From assembly GCA_017311185.1 (NCBI GenBank), contig JAESUZ010005182.1, positions 124,001-188,000 on the forward strand: a DNA stretch of 64,000 nucleotides, in the 5' to 3' direction. The position numbers and the translations under genes were made by a program. Origin of the DNA: Proteles cristata cristata (Eukaryota > Chordata > Mammalia > Carnivora > Hyaenidae). Positions 1 to 11,895 of the stretch are shown in pieces. Position 1 is the first letter of the stretch, and the number at the start of each line of letters is the position of its first letter. The notes under the pieces are model-generated. The model was given only the letters and a program-made list of their open reading frames with translations, did not search any database and had not been told where the DNA came from.

Positions 1-186
1 TAACTGAACCATCTATTTATTATGGACTCTGACACAGTTTTTGCCCTTTATACCACCAAGATGCAATCAGCAAAATCCAGACGGTGTGAAACTACAGGAC
101 AAATGATCTGACTTCTTCAAGAAAAAACTTTTAACAAAATCAAAAGGAACTTTAATTTGACAGAGACTTAAAAGACTTTTTAAAAC
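1..186 (+). mobile_element. Probable old L1 3' UTR fragment
   Basis: Phrase AAACTACAGGACAAATGATC resembles L1 3' UTR. Cut by the window edge. Confidence 0.35.
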
Positions 187-199
187 AATAGGCAAAACA

Positions 200-407
200 G
201 GGGCGCCTGGGTGGCTCAGTTGGTTAAGCGTCCGACTTTGGCTCAGGTCATGATCTCACGGTTCGTGGGTTCAAACCCCGCGTTGGGGCTCTGTGCTGAC
301 AGCTCAGAGCCTGGAGCCTGTTTCAGATTCTGTTTCTCTCTCTCTCTCTCTCTGAACCTCCCCTGCTCATGCTGTCTCTCTCAAAAATAAATAAAACATT
401 AAAAAAA
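200..407 (+). mobile_element. SINEC
   Basis: Reference copy for this list: tRNA-Lys-derived head GGGCGCCTGGGTGGCTCAG, A/B boxes, CT-rich middle and AAATAAATAAA tail. Target duplication AATAGGCAAAACA at 187-199 and 408-420. Confidence 0.95.
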
Positions 408-992
408 AATAGGCAAAACAAAATCAGACTGGAGATGCTCACTTAGACAGTAACGCTCTAGACAAAAACTCTCATGCAGGGAAGGAAAGGTGTGTGAGTG
501 AAAGAGACACACAATAGGCTTCCGGGAAAGCCGGCAAAATCCTAACTCGTGACCTGGTGTTTCATACGTGGCTATCTTAAAACAATTAATCATGCAATTC
601 TTTGTTTCATGTGTTTTTCTGTATTCTTGTCGTGCTTTGTTTAAAGAGTAAGAAAAGAGGAAAACTTTCAACACAGATCGGAACATGGCTGTAAGTAACT
701 TGGAAAACATTCTATACTCCTCATGGTGACTATCAAGGCCTTCTATGATCTGGTCCTGGCCTATCTCCCAGACCACCCTTTCTACCATCCTTCCCATATT
801 TTGTTCTAACCTTCTTATTGCTCCCAGGCACACAGAAATCATTTCTGTCTCAGGGCCGCTGTATCTCCCACTCAGTCTTGAGTGTATAGAATGCTCTGGC
901 CCAGATTCATGGCCCAAACCCCTGTTTCACAGCTCTGTGTGAGGGCGCCTACTTTGGGACACGTTCCCTAAGCACCCAAGCCCTGCCGTTCC

Positions 993-1188
993 TTTTTTTT
1001 TTTAAGTTTATTTATTTGCTTTTACTTCTTTAAAATTTATTTTTGAGAGAGCACACGCGGGGGAAGGGCAGAGAGAGGGAACAGAGGATCTAAGCAGCGA
1101 GCCCAACGTGGGGCTTGAACTCAGGAACCTCAAGATCACGACCTGAGCTGAAGTCAAAAGCTCAACTGACTGAGCCACCCAGGTGCCC
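993..1188 (-). mobile_element. SINEC, first of a back-to-back pair
   Basis: The pair 993-1368 is flanked by AAGCCCTGCCGTTC (979-992) and GAGCCCTGTCATTC (1369-1382), and interrupts an L2. Confidence 0.9.
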
Positions 1189-1368
1189 TTATTTATTTAT
1201 TTTTGAGAGACGGAGGGAGGGGCAGAGAGAAAGAGAAAGAGGGAGAAGCCCAAGCAGGCTCCTCATGGTCAATGCAGAGCCTGATGCTGGGCACAAACTC
1301 ACGAACCGTGAGATCACAAACTAAGCTGAAATCAGGAGTTAACCAGCTGAGCCACCCAGGCACCCCCC
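1189..1368 (-). mobile_element. SINEC, second of the pair
   Basis: Starts directly at the head of the previous copy, in its target or tail. Confidence 0.9.
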
Positions 1369-2069
1369 GAGCCCTGTCATTCTTACCCCAACACCCCTGT
1401 ATACTTGTCTGCACAGCACAACGTCCTCATGGGCTTACTCGTTTAACCCATGTCTTGGCGACGGCAGGTAAAGCCCACGAGAGCAGGGACTCTATCCATC
1501 ATGTTCATTTCATGTATGGACAGTGGGCGAGCACAGTGCTTTGCTTGGAGTGGGCGCTCGATAAATATTTTCTGAATATATGAAGGTGTTTTCTTGGTCG
1601 CTGGAAACACAGGTAGAAATTTAAATGCAAAAGCAGAGCTGGAAAACAGCTGGATGCAAAATATATGTTACAAGGTCATACTGGGAAAGAAAAGAGGGCC
1701 CTCACTCCACTGAAAGGGGAGGAAATGAGAGAACAAACATAAGAGGTGACTGGCCAAAGAGGAAGTTCCTTGGATGTCCTTCCCAGGCCTTGGGCATTTT
1801 TATCCAACAGGTCTTGGGATCTCTGAAGAAATTTTGCCAAACCACACCTCAGGGGTATGAGTCCTCTCTCACCCCCTCCTGAACCTCTCTGCCGGCTTCT
1901 CCCCTGCTCACCTCGGTTCCATCCGCTTTCTTTCCTCACAACCACCCAGGGCTCTTTTCTCTTGCTCCAATAAGGTAATCACATCTGGCTTAGAAATGGA
2001 CCTTCCTGCTTAAAAAAAAAAAGAAAGAAAGAAAGAAATGATCTGTCCTTTGAGAGGAAGTACAATTCA

Positions 2070-2290
2070 GTAACTGAGAACGTGAATCTTCAAGCCAGAC
2101 TGCCTGGTGAAAACCCTGTCTCTACTACCCAGTAGCAATACGACCCCAGGCAAGCCATTTAAACTGTGTCCATCAGTTTTCCCACCTCTAAAATGGGGAT
2201 GATAATAGTACCTACTTTATACGGTTGGTATTAAAATTATTTAATATATGCAAAACACTTCCAACATTGCCTAGCATATAGTACTACAAA
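2070..2290 (+). mobile_element. MIR
   Basis: AAATGGGGATGATAATAGTA core phrase. Confidence 0.65.
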
Positions 2291-2302
2291 GTTAATGACA
2301 TT

Positions 2303-2517
2303 AAAAAAAAATTTTTTTTTTACATTTATTTATTTTTGAGAGACAGAGAGCAAGCGGGGGAGGGGCAGAGAGACAAGGAGACGAAGATTCCAAAGCAGGC
2401 TCCAGGCTCTGAGCTGTCAGCACAGAGGACCAACACGGAGCTTAAACTCACAAACAGTGAGATCATGACCTGAGCCGAACTGAGATGCTCAACCGACTGA
2501 GCCAACCAGGCGCCCCA
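2303..2517 (-). mobile_element. SINEC
   Basis: Complete; imperfect duplication AGTTAATGACATT / AGTTAATAATATT. Confidence 0.9.
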
Positions 2518-3052
2518 GTTAATAATATTTTATTGCTGTTCTTTATTTCACCTCCTTTGACATTCTGGTTCTTTCTTAGTATGTTCGTTTCATGAAAAAT
2601 ACAAGCTTTACAGCCTGAAACTACAAAGCAGGTAAAGGAAGCTCTGTTAAAGGCAATGGCATGTGTCTGCTTCGGTTCTAAGTGAATTTGGTTGACCCAA
2701 TTAATACCACATAAATCATAGAGGCTCTTTTGATAGAAAAACTCAAAGTCCTGTTCTTCAAAATGAGTCAGAAAAAAAAAAAACAACAACAAACCCAGAA
2801 CATCTACCGTAATTCTGAGATCAAACACGATATGAAAGCAGTTTTCTTAGACAATGATCATACAATACATATCCAAGATTCCTAATTCCATCCCTTGGTC
2901 ATTAAGAAAAGGGCAGTTACAGAGAAGGCCAGCATAAGGGAGAGGGTTCAGAGGGGTGGGCAAGACGGAGGCATTTCATGGACATGCGCGTATGCAACCT
3001 GACGAATCCCAAACTATTTCCTTTGGGAACAAGAAGGAATTTGGCTATTTCT

Positions 3053-3241
3053 CTTTTTTAAATGTTAATTTGTTTATTTTTGAGAGAGAGAGTGCAAGGT
3101 AGGGAGGGGCAGAGAGAGCGGGAGACACAGAATCCAAAGCAGTCTCTGCACTGTTAGCACAGAGCCTGATGCAGGGCTCCAACTCAAGAATGGTGAGTTG
3201 AAGTCGAACACTTAACCACCTGGAGCCACCCAGGTGGCCCC
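3053..3241 (-). mobile_element. SINEC, first of a serial cluster
   Basis: Flanked by GAATTTGGCTATTTCT (3037-3052) and GAATGCAGCTATTTCT (3242-3257). Confidence 0.9.
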
Positions 3242-3257
3242 GAATGCAGCTATTTCT

Positions 3258-3480
3258 GGTTTTTTTTTTTTTGTTAATATGTATTTATTTTTGAGAGAGA
3301 GAGAGAGAAAGCATGCACTGGGGAAGGGCAGAGAGAGAGAGGGAGACACAGAATCCAAAGTAGGCTCTAGGCTCTAAGCTGTCAGCACAGAGCCAGATGC
3401 AGTGTTTGAACTCACAAACTGCGAGATCGTGACCGGAGCCAAAGTCGGCCACTCAACCAGCTGAGCCACCCAGGTACCCC
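3258..3480 (-). mobile_element. SINEC, second of a serial cluster
   Basis: Shares the 3242-3257 target copy; right copy ACGCAGCTATCTCT at 3481-3494. Confidence 0.9.
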
Positions 3481-3510
3481 ACGCAGCTATCTCTTAAAAG
3501 ACAACCCTGA

Positions 3511-3733
3511 TGGGGTGCTTGGGTGGCTCAGTCGGTTAAGCGTTCGACTTCAGCTCAGGTCCATGATCTCACGGTTCGTTGGGTTTGAGCCCCATGTTGG
3601 GCTCTGTGCTGACAGCTAGCTCAGAGCCTGAAGCCTGCTTTGGATTCTGTGTCTCCCTCTCTCTCTGACCCTCCCCTGCTCACGCTGTCTCTCTCTCAGA
3701 AATAAATAAAACATTAAAAACAAAATTTTTTTT
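3511..3733 (+). mobile_element. SINEC, third of a serial cluster
   Basis: Duplication AAAAGACAACCCTGA (3496-3510) / AAAAGACAGCCCCGA (3734-3748), directly next to the previous target. Confidence 0.9.
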
Positions 3734-3862
3734 AAAAGACAGCCCCGAAACTCATGGTGAAAAAAAGGTGATATTCCAAAAAATAGACACTAACAATGTA
3801 TTAATAATTATAATTGCTCAATAATATAATTTTATTATAAAATGAATTAACCTTTCGAGTTA

Positions 3863-4325
<463 letters not shown>

Positions 4326-4397
4326 CTAGAGAAAATAAGAGAAGGGCTTGAGCCAAGGTGCTTTCTAAGTGACTTAAATCAATACAACAATCTTTTT

Positions 4398-4522
4398 GGG
4401 GCGCCTGATTGGCTCAGTCAGTTAAGCATCTTACTCTTAGGTTCGGCTCAGGTCATGATCTCACAGTTTATGACTTTGAGTCTTGCACTGGACTCTGCTG
4501 ACAGTGGGAGGCTGCTTGGGAT

Positions 4523-4554
<32 letters not shown>

Positions 4555-4569
4555 AAAATAAATAAACTT
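4398..4569 (+). mobile_element. SINEC, first of three in a row
   Basis: Shorter copy lacking part of the middle. Confidence 0.9.
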
Positions 4570-4824
4570 GGGGCACCTGGGTGGCTCAGTCAGTTAAGCG
4601 TCTGACTTCGGCTCAGGTCATGATCTCATAGTTCGTGGGTTCAAGACCCGCGTTGGGCTCTGTGCTGACAGCTGGCTCAAAGCCTGGAGCCTGCTTCGGA
4701 TTCTGTATCTCCCTCTCTCTGACCCTCCCCTGCTCACGCTGTCTCTCTCTCTCTCTCTCAGAAATCAATAAAAAAAACATTAAATAAATAAATAAACTTA
4801 ATTAAAAAAACAACAACAACAACA
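4570..4824 (+). mobile_element. SINEC, second of three
   Basis: Inserted in the A-rich tail of the first; own tail ends in (CAA)n. Confidence 0.9.
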
Positions 4825-5063
4825 GGGGCACCTGGGTGGCTCAGTCGGTTGAGCGTCTGACTTCGGCACAGGTCATGATCTCACAGTTCGTGGGTTCAAG
4901 CCCTGCGTCCGGCTGTGTGCTGACAACTGGCTCAGAGCCTGGAGCCTGTTTCAGATTCTGTATCTCCCTCTCTCTCTGACCCTTCCCTGCTCATGCTGTC
5001 TATCTCTCTCTCAGAAACAAATAAAACATTTTAAAAAATTTAAAAAAAAAAAAGAAAAGAAAA
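4825..5063 (+). mobile_element. SINEC, third of three
   Basis: Inserted in the (CAA)n tail of the second. Confidence 0.9.
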
Positions 5064-5379
5064 TGCATGGGGTATACCTTGGTTCTCTTCTTCACTAAAT
5101 AACCAATTAAATAAAATATTATTTTGAAGAGAATCCTTACAGAATGCGCTAGTGTAGTAAATGGGATTGGTATACATTTTCTTGATGTTCCTAACATGAA
5201 TATTGCTCAACAGCAGATCAAATATTTTATTTACATGATTTATGAACAGAATTTTCTAAAGTGCATCATATGCCATCACATGAATCCAGTATGACTTGCT
5301 TAGCTACTCAGTTTGTACAAGATCATTTTAAATATCACTCCAGGTATCACAGCCTTTGAATGCTAAACCAGAGTTTCTC

Positions 5380-5603
5380 ATTCTTTTTTTTTTTTTATTT
5401 TTTAAAAATGTTTTATTTATTTCTGAGAGAGAGAGAACGTGAGCAGCGGAGGGTTAGAGACAGAGGGAGGCACAGAATCTGAAACAGGCTCCAGGCTCTG
5501 AGCTGTCAGCACAGAGCCTGACGCGGGGCTCGAACCCACGAACCGCGAGATCATGACACCAGCTGAAGCTGGACACTTAACCAACTGAGCCACCCAGGCG
5601 CCC
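5380..5603 (-). mobile_element. SINEC inside MER5A
   Basis: Duplication CCAGAGTTTCTC at 5368-5379 and 5604-5615. Confidence 0.95.
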
Positions 5604-5850
5604 CCAGAGTTTCTCTTTCTTAGCATGAATGACATATTGAGCCAGATAACTGTTTGTTGTGGGAGGGGGAGGAAGGATGGGGAGAACTATCCTTTGCATT
5701 GTACAATGTTTAGTAGCATCTTTGTTCTCTACTTAATAGATCCAAGTATCACTGCCCATCACCATGGCAACCAAAGTTGCCTATAAGTATTACCAAATGG
5801 CCCCTGGAGGGCACAATCACCCCGTTAAGAACTACTGATCTACATCGATG
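5604..5850. mobile_element. MER5A DNA transposon remnant
   Basis: Non-autonomous hAT-type element; ends in ACCAAATGGCCCCTGGAGGG and AAGAACTACTG. A SINE at 5380-5603 splits its left end. Confidence 0.65.
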
Positions 5851-6021
5851 ACTCCATGCCCACTTTGGATAATCTCATGAAATTATATACCTCCTCTTCC
5901 TTCAAGCCCCACCATAACACTTCAGTATACTATTCAAGATGAATTACTTCAAGGGGTTTGTGGTCCCCCTGAGATCATAAATGGAATTACAGGAACTCAG
6001 GTTAAGAATTTTTATTCTTTA

Positions 6022-6241
6022 GGGGCGCCTGGGTGGCTTAGTCGGTTAAGCGTCTGACTTTTGCTTAGGTCACAATCTCATGGTTTGTGGGTTCGGGCCC
6101 CGCGTCGGGCTCTGTGCTGACTGCCAGCTCAGAGCCTGGAGCCTGTTTCAGTCTGTGACTCCCTCTCTCTCTGACCCTCCCCTGCTCATGCTGTCTCTCT
6201 CTCTCTCTCTCTCCTAGAAATAAATAAAACATTAAAAAAAA
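6022..6241 (+). mobile_element. Young SINEC
   Basis: Head GGCTTAGTCGGTTAAGCGTC and tail CCTAGAAATAAATAAAA mark the young subtype. Target copies at 6004-6021 and 6242-6259. Confidence 0.95.
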
Positions 6242-6259
6242 AAGAATTTTTATTCTTTA

Positions 6260-6413
6260 GGCAAACCATGAGAGACTCTTGTATGTTCAGAACAAACTGA
6301 GGACTGATGTACGGGGGAAGGGGGTGATGGGCATGGAGGAGGGCACTTGTGGGGATGAGCACTGGGTGTTATATGGAAACCAACTTGACAATAAACTTTT
6401 AAAAAGGAAAAAA
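6260..6413 (+). mobile_element. Very short L1 3' end
   Basis: 3'-terminal 150 bp of a carnivore L1 (GGGCACTTGTGGGGATGAGC phrase, A-rich tail), with target copies at 6242-6259 and 6414-6431. Confidence 0.8.
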
Positions 6414-6431
6414 AAGAATTTTTATTCTTTA

Positions 6432-6645
6432 TACATTTTTTAATTAAAAAATTTGTTGTAATGTTTATTATTTTGAAAGAGACAGAGAGCAAGCAGGGGC
6501 GGGGCAGAGACAGAGGGAGACACAGAATCCAAAGCAGGCTCCAGGCTCTGAGCTGTCAGCACAGAGTCTGGCCGTGGGCTCAACCGCAAGATCATGACCT
6601 GAGCCGAAGTCAGATGCTTACCCCACTGAGCCAACCAGGAGCCCC
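6432..6645 (-). mobile_element. SINEC in serial cluster
   Basis: Target copies AAGAATTTTTATTCTTTA (6414-6431) and GAGCATTTTTATTCT (6646-6660). Confidence 0.9.
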
Positions 6646-6660
6646 GAGCATTTTTATTCT

Positions 6661-6750
6661 GGGGGTGCCCTGTTGGCTCAGTGGGGTAAGCTTCTGACTC
6701 TTGATTTTGCCTCAGGTCATCATCTTTAAAGAAAAATTCTTTTAAAAAAA
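6661..6750 (+). mobile_element. SINEC head only
   Basis: About 60 nt of the head plus an A-rich tail, bounded by GAGCATTTTTATTCT and GAGTTTTTATTCT. Confidence 0.75.
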
Positions 6751-7051
6751 GAGTTTTTATTCTATATTAGTTGAGCATCTCACTTCTTTTAATAGGTAGG
6801 CAGCAATCACTATCTATCCCATATTCCTAAGGCCCCTGTTGTACGGACGCTGAGAGGAATGAGCTAAAATGACGACATATAAACAAGAGCTTAAACAGAT
6901 CAAGCATGGGCTTTATACACATGAGCTCATTTAACGTTCATTACAAACCTGCGACAGGTGGGAAGAGAACCTATATTCCAACCCGGGCACTCTAGAGCCA
7001 CAGCCCTTACTGTCAACCACACCACTCACAGTCCATACAAAAAAAGTCCCA

Positions 7052-7251
7052 GGGTCGCCTGGGTGGCTCAGTGGGTTAAGCGTCAGACTTCGGCTCAGGT
7101 CATGATCTCGTGGTTCATGGATTCAAGCCCCATATTGGGCTCTGGTGCTGACAGCTCAGAGCCTGGAGCCTGTTTCGGATTCTGTGTCTCCCTCTCTCTC
7201 TGCCCCTCCCCTTCTCATGCTCTGTCTCTCTATCTCAAAAATAAATTTTTA
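7052..7251 (+). mobile_element. SINEC, first of a pair
   Basis: The pair is flanked by AAAAAAAGTCCCA (7039-7051) and AAAAAAGTCCCA (7522-7533). Confidence 0.9.
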
Positions 7252-7521
7252 GGGGCGCCTGGGTGGCTTAGTCGGTTAAGCGTCCAACTTTCACTAGGTC
7301 ATGATCTCGCGGTTCGTGGGTTCGAGGCCCGCGTCGGGCTCTGTGCTGACTGCCAGCTCAGAGCCTGGAGCCTGTTTCAGTCTGTGACTCCCTCTCTCTC
7401 TGACCCTCCCCTGCTCATGCGCTCTCGCTCTCTCTCTCTGTCTCTCTCTCCTAGAAATAAATAAAATAAATAAAAAATAAATAAATAAATAAATTTTTTA
7501 AAAACTTAAAAAATATTTTTT
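7252..7521 (+). mobile_element. Young SINEC in the tail of the previous copy
   Basis: GGCTTAGTCGGTTAAGCGTC head; long AAATAAATAAAT tail. Confidence 0.9.
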
Positions 7522-7856
7522 AAAAAAGTCCCAAACACAACTCAAGCTGCCAAACTTCCATGAGATGTGGCCAGCAATACACATTTCAACTGATGGAACT
7601 TGCTGGAAAAGTCCTCTTACTGACCCTGCCTTCTGTTGCCATCACTTCTCCCGTTTCTGAAAGCCTCACAGACTGAACGAAACAAGGTAACCATCTCTAT
7701 TCTGCCCTTGCTGTGAAAGCAGGCACTTAAAGATATCCAGCATGTGGTTTCACTTAAACCCTATAATCTTCTTACCAAATCAGAGCCTCGAAAATAAAGC
7801 TGAAACATGAATTGCTAGAGGTTTATTTCTGGGTCATCTTAGAAAAATAGAGTCCT

Positions 7857-8084
7857 CTGGGGTACCTGGGTGGCTCAGTTGGTTAAGCATCCAACTTTGG
7901 CTCAGGTCACGATCTCACGGTTGGTGGGTTCAGGTCCCGCGTTGGGCTCTGTGCTGACTGCCAGCTCAGAGCCTGGAGCCTGTTTCAGAGTCTGTGTCTC
8001 CCTCTCTCTCTGACCCTCCCCTGCTCATGCTGTCTCTCTCCCTCTCTCAGAAAAATAAATAAATAAAACATTTAAAAATTTAAA
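7857..8084 (+). mobile_element. SINEC
   Basis: Duplication AGAAAAATAGAGTCCT (7841-7856) / AGAAAAATACAGTCCT (8085-8100). Confidence 0.95.
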
Positions 8085-8559
8085 AGAAAAATACAGTCCT
8101 CAAGAAGATGTGAACAATTTGCCCAATGGCTAAGTGCGTATTACGTGAAGAGGGGAGGGACAATGGGGGACCAAATGGTGGGGTATCAACTTGCACGTCT
8201 CCCAACATTACCTGAAATTTTCCTGGAATCTCTACATTCTAAAACAAAAACAAAACAAAACACAAAATACACACAGACACATTTCTTATGCAAAACAAAT
8301 CACGAACTCACCCTTGACTTTACACGTACAGCAATAATACTTTCATCCTCCTGGGGGGTTCCTTCTTTGGGATAATGGTAACAACTGGGGAAGAAGAAGG
8401 AGAGCATGAGACCTTAGGCTTTTCTTGGGCGTGCAGGCTAAATTTGGAAGCACCCTCCAGGGCCACACCTCTCTTACTTCGCACAAAATGGGATGGGAGT
8501 TAAAGGAGGAATCGGTCCCGAGTTCGAAGCTGGTTCCTGGGGACAGAACTCGGAGAAGG

Positions 8560-8771
8560 CGGTGGGTCTCAACCTGTAGCTGCCCTCGTGCGGGACCCAG
8601 AGAGGCAGCTGCAGCTCTAGAACTCCCATCCCAGGTCCAGGTCTGGGCTCTCCTGCGGAAACTTCCATTCTAGGCTCAGAACCTGACTTCCCTACAAGGG
8701 GCCACTGCTCTGCGGCAGGCACGTGGTTGGGAGGGGTGAAGACGAGGAAGCAGCGGGCCATTGGTCCCACT

Positions 8772-8814
<43 letters not shown>

Positions 8815-9240
8815 CCTGGCTACAGCAAAGCACTGCTCAGTGTCCACACGCCCCCTCTCCCCGTCACCGCGACACAAGGCGCGCCCCCACGCACAGACTC
8901 CCACACCCCACGGCCGCCACTCGCGGTCGCACACGGGCCGAGGCTCCTCCGCGTGCCCGTCAGCGCCCTGTCCGGGGCGCCTCTCTGCCCACCCACACCG
9001 GCAGTCCCTCCGGCTGGGGTCCTGGTCAGCAGAGGCCTCTGGCGGCCACCGATCTCATCCTCCACCTGAGGGCCTCATCCCACCAGGACAACGACCCCTG
9101 CATGCCGGAAGTGGCCGCTAACTGGGCGTGGTGGCCACCGGGAAACGCAGTCCCGAAGAAGAAACGCCTCCGAAGCCTGGAGTTGGGCGGATCGGATTGA
9201 TCCCACCGGCAACTTGGACCCGCCCCTAAGGGTGTCCGAT
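8560..9240 (-). promoter_or_regulatory. CpG-rich probable promoter of the KRAB gene
   Basis: GC- and CpG-rich block upstream of the KRAB coding exons on the minus strand, with an ETS-type site (CCGGAAGTGG) at 9105-9114 and a (CA)n tract inside. Non-coding first exons of such genes usually lie in such islands. Possible minus-strand donors lie near 8310 (GTGAGT) and 8472 (GTAAGA), but I could not fix the first exon. Confidence 0.5.
8773..8813. repeat. (CA)n microsatellite
   Basis: About 20 units inside the KRAB gene CpG block. Confidence 0.95.
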
Positions 9241-9339
9241 GATTTGTGGGAATTCCAGTCTCCCGGAGTGCGCAGGTGCGGATTATTGCTGCTTCTTAGA
9301 ATGTCAGACTAACTTACTTTTCTCTTTATGGCGAAGAAT

Positions 9340-9759
9340 GCAAATGAACACAGGTGAAGTCATATATGGAAAACCCTAGAGACTCCACCAAGAAGCTCAA
9401 GAGTAAATGGATTTAGTAAAGTTGCAGGAAACAAAATCAATGTACAGAACTTGATTATGTTTCTGTACACTAACCACACACTGAAAAAACAATCAAGACA
9501 ACAATCTTATTCACAATAGCATTAAAAACAATACAAACTTAGGAACAAATTTTACTAAGGAGGCGCATGAGCTAGACTTGGTGAAAGAAATGAAAGAAGA
9601 CACGAAAAATAAATGGAAGGACAGCCCGTGTTCCTGGATTAGAAAAATTAGTATTGTTAAAATGCCCATACCACCCAAGTGATCTACAAATTCGATGGAT
9701 TCTCCCAATCAATGTTCCAATGGCATTTTCACAAATATAGAAAAAAATCCTAAAATTTA
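9340..9759 (+). mobile_element. Older L1 ORF2 fragment (left of the minus L1)
   Basis: Decayed ORF2 sequence recognisable on the plus strand, continuing at 10489. Confidence 0.75.
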
Positions 9760-10471
9760 TTTATTTATTTTATTTTATTTACAAGTAGTTTATTGTCAAA
9801 TTAGTTTCCACATAACACCCAGTGCTCATCCCCACAAGTGTCCTCCTCCATGCCCATCCCTCCTCCCCCCTCCCCACATCCATCAGTCCTCAGTTTTTGT
9901 CAGCATTCAAGAGTCTCTCATGGTTTGCCTCTCTCCCTTTCCCCCACCATTTCCCCCTTCTTCTCCCCCCTTGTTCCTCCGTCAAGTTCCTCCTAATCCT
10001 CCTATACGTGCACACATATGATATTTGTCCTTCTCTGCCTGACTTATTTCGCTCAGCATAACACCCTCAAGGTCCATCCATGTTGCTACACATGGCCAGA
10101 TTTCATTGTTTCTCATTGCCATGTAGTATTCCATGGTATAGATAAACCACATCTTCTTGATCCATTCATCTGTTGATGGACACTTAGGCTCTTTCCATGT
10201 TTTAGCTATTGTGGAGAGTGCTGCTATGAACATTGGGGTCCATGTGCTCCTATGCATCAGCATTTCTGTATCCCTTGGGTATATTCCTAGCAGTGCTATT
10301 GCTGGGTCATAGGGGAGTTCTATTGTTAGTTTCCTGAGGAACCTCCACACTGTTTGCCAGAGGGGCTGTACCAGTTTACATTCCCACCAACAGTTTAGGA
10401 GGGTGCCCGTTTCTCCACATCCTCGCCAGCATCTAGAGTTCTCTGATTTGCTCATTTTAGCCACTCTGACT
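9760..10471 (-). mobile_element. 5'-truncated L1, minus strand
   Basis: 3' end of a recent carnivore-type L1: the C-terminal 160 codons of ORF2 are open (10464-9982), followed by a C-rich 3' UTR. Target duplication AAAAATCCTAAAATTTA at 9743-9759 and 10472-10488 shows it entered an older plus-strand L1. It is a dead fragment, not a gene. Confidence 0.9.
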
Positions 10472-10488
10472 AAAAATCCTAAAATTTA

Positions 10489-11895
10489 GATGAAAGCACA
10501 AAAGACTTGGAATCGCCACAGCAATCTTGAGCGAGAAGAGTAAAGTTGGAGGCATCACACTTCCTTATTTCAAATTATATTATAAAGCCATGGTAATCAA
10601 ACAGTATGTTGCTGGGATAACAACAGACACAAAGATCAATGAAACAGAATGGAGAGCCCAGAAATAAACTCACACATATATAAACAATCTTCAGGAGCAC
10701 CTCGGTGGCTCAGTCGGTTAAGCCTCCAACTTCGGCTCAGGTCATGATCTCATGGTTCGCGGATTTGAGCCCTGTGTCAGGCTCTGTGCTGACAGCTCAG
10801 AGCTTGGAGCCTGCTTGAGATTCTGTGTCTCCACCTCTCTCTGCCCCTCCTCCACTCATGCTCTGTCTCTCAATAATAAATAAACGTTAAAATTTAAAAA
10901 AAAAACTTCAACAAGGGAGCCAAGAGTATATAAGGGGAGAATGATAGTTTCTTGGATAAATGTTGCTGGGAAAACAGAATACCCATGTGCAAAAGAATTA
11001 CACCGGACCTTTATCTTACACTCTACACAGAAATCAACTCAAAATGGATTAAAGAATTAACCATAAGACCTAAAACCACAAAACCCTAGAAGAAAACAGA
11101 GAAAAACCTCCTTGGTATTAGTCATGACAATGATTTCTTGGCTATGCCACAGAAAGCACAAGCAACAAAAGCAGAATAAACAAGTGGGACTAATTTAAAC
11201 TTAAAAGCTTTTTCATAGCAAAAGAAACAATCAACAAAATGAAGAGGCAAACTACAGATTGGGGAAAAAATATTTGTAAACAATATATATGATAAAGGGT
11301 TAATATCAAAAATATATAAGGAATTCCTATAATTCAATAGCTCCAATATATGTATTTGATTTAAAAATGGACAAAGGACCTGAATAGACATTTCTCAAAG
11401 AAGGCATACAAATGATCAACAGGTACATGAAAGGGTGCTCAACATCACTAATCACCAGGGAAATGCAAATCAAAACACAATGAGATATTACTTCATATTT
11501 GCTAGAATGGCTATTATTAAAAGAAAAAAGAAAAGATAATAAATAAAAAGATAAGAAGATGTAGAGAATTGGAAATCTTCGTGCGCTGTTGGTGGAAATG
11601 TAAATTGGTACAGCCACTACAGAAAATAATATGGAGGGATGTACAGTGTGGTGTATATCTACAATGGAATAGGTAGTCATCCTTAAAAAAGAAGGAAATT
11701 CTGCCATTTGTGACAACATGAATACACCTGGAGGAAATTATGCTAGTGAAATAAGACAGAGAAAGACAAATATCCTCTTACTTATATCTGGAATTGAAAA
11801 TACTAAAAAATCTTAGATGCAGAGAGTAAAATTGTGGCTTGGGGAGAGGGTAATGGTCAAGAGGTACAAAGCTACAGTTATGCAAGATTAATTAT
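10489..11895 (+). mobile_element. Older L1 ORF2 end (right of the minus L1)
   Basis: Same element as 9340-9759; ORF2 C-terminal part with many stops. A SINE interrupts it at 10694-10904. Confidence 0.8.
10694..10904 (+). mobile_element. SINEC in L1
   Basis: Complete copy; weak duplication CAATCTTCA / AACTTCAACA. Confidence 0.9.

Larger units (their letters stand above)
690..1585 (+). mobile_element. L2 3' end, split by two SINEs
   Basis: Phrases TTCTATGATCTGGTCCTGGC and CGCTCGATAAATATTTTCTG match the L2 3' region; 979-1382 are the SINE pair and its target copies. Confidence 0.6.
1586..3036. other. KRAB gene 3' intron: no gene seen outside repeats
   Basis: Apart from the MIR at 2070 and the SINE at 2303 I recognise nothing. 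No KRAB-B exon was found. Confidence 0.5.

Noticed and set aside
399..917. 172-codon minus open frame near the left edge
   Set aside because: Lies across an L2 remnant and a SINE tail; no KRAB-B or zinc-finger motifs.
9982..10464. 160-codon minus-strand open frame
   Set aside because: It is the C-terminal end of L1 ORF2 in a truncated element, not a host gene.
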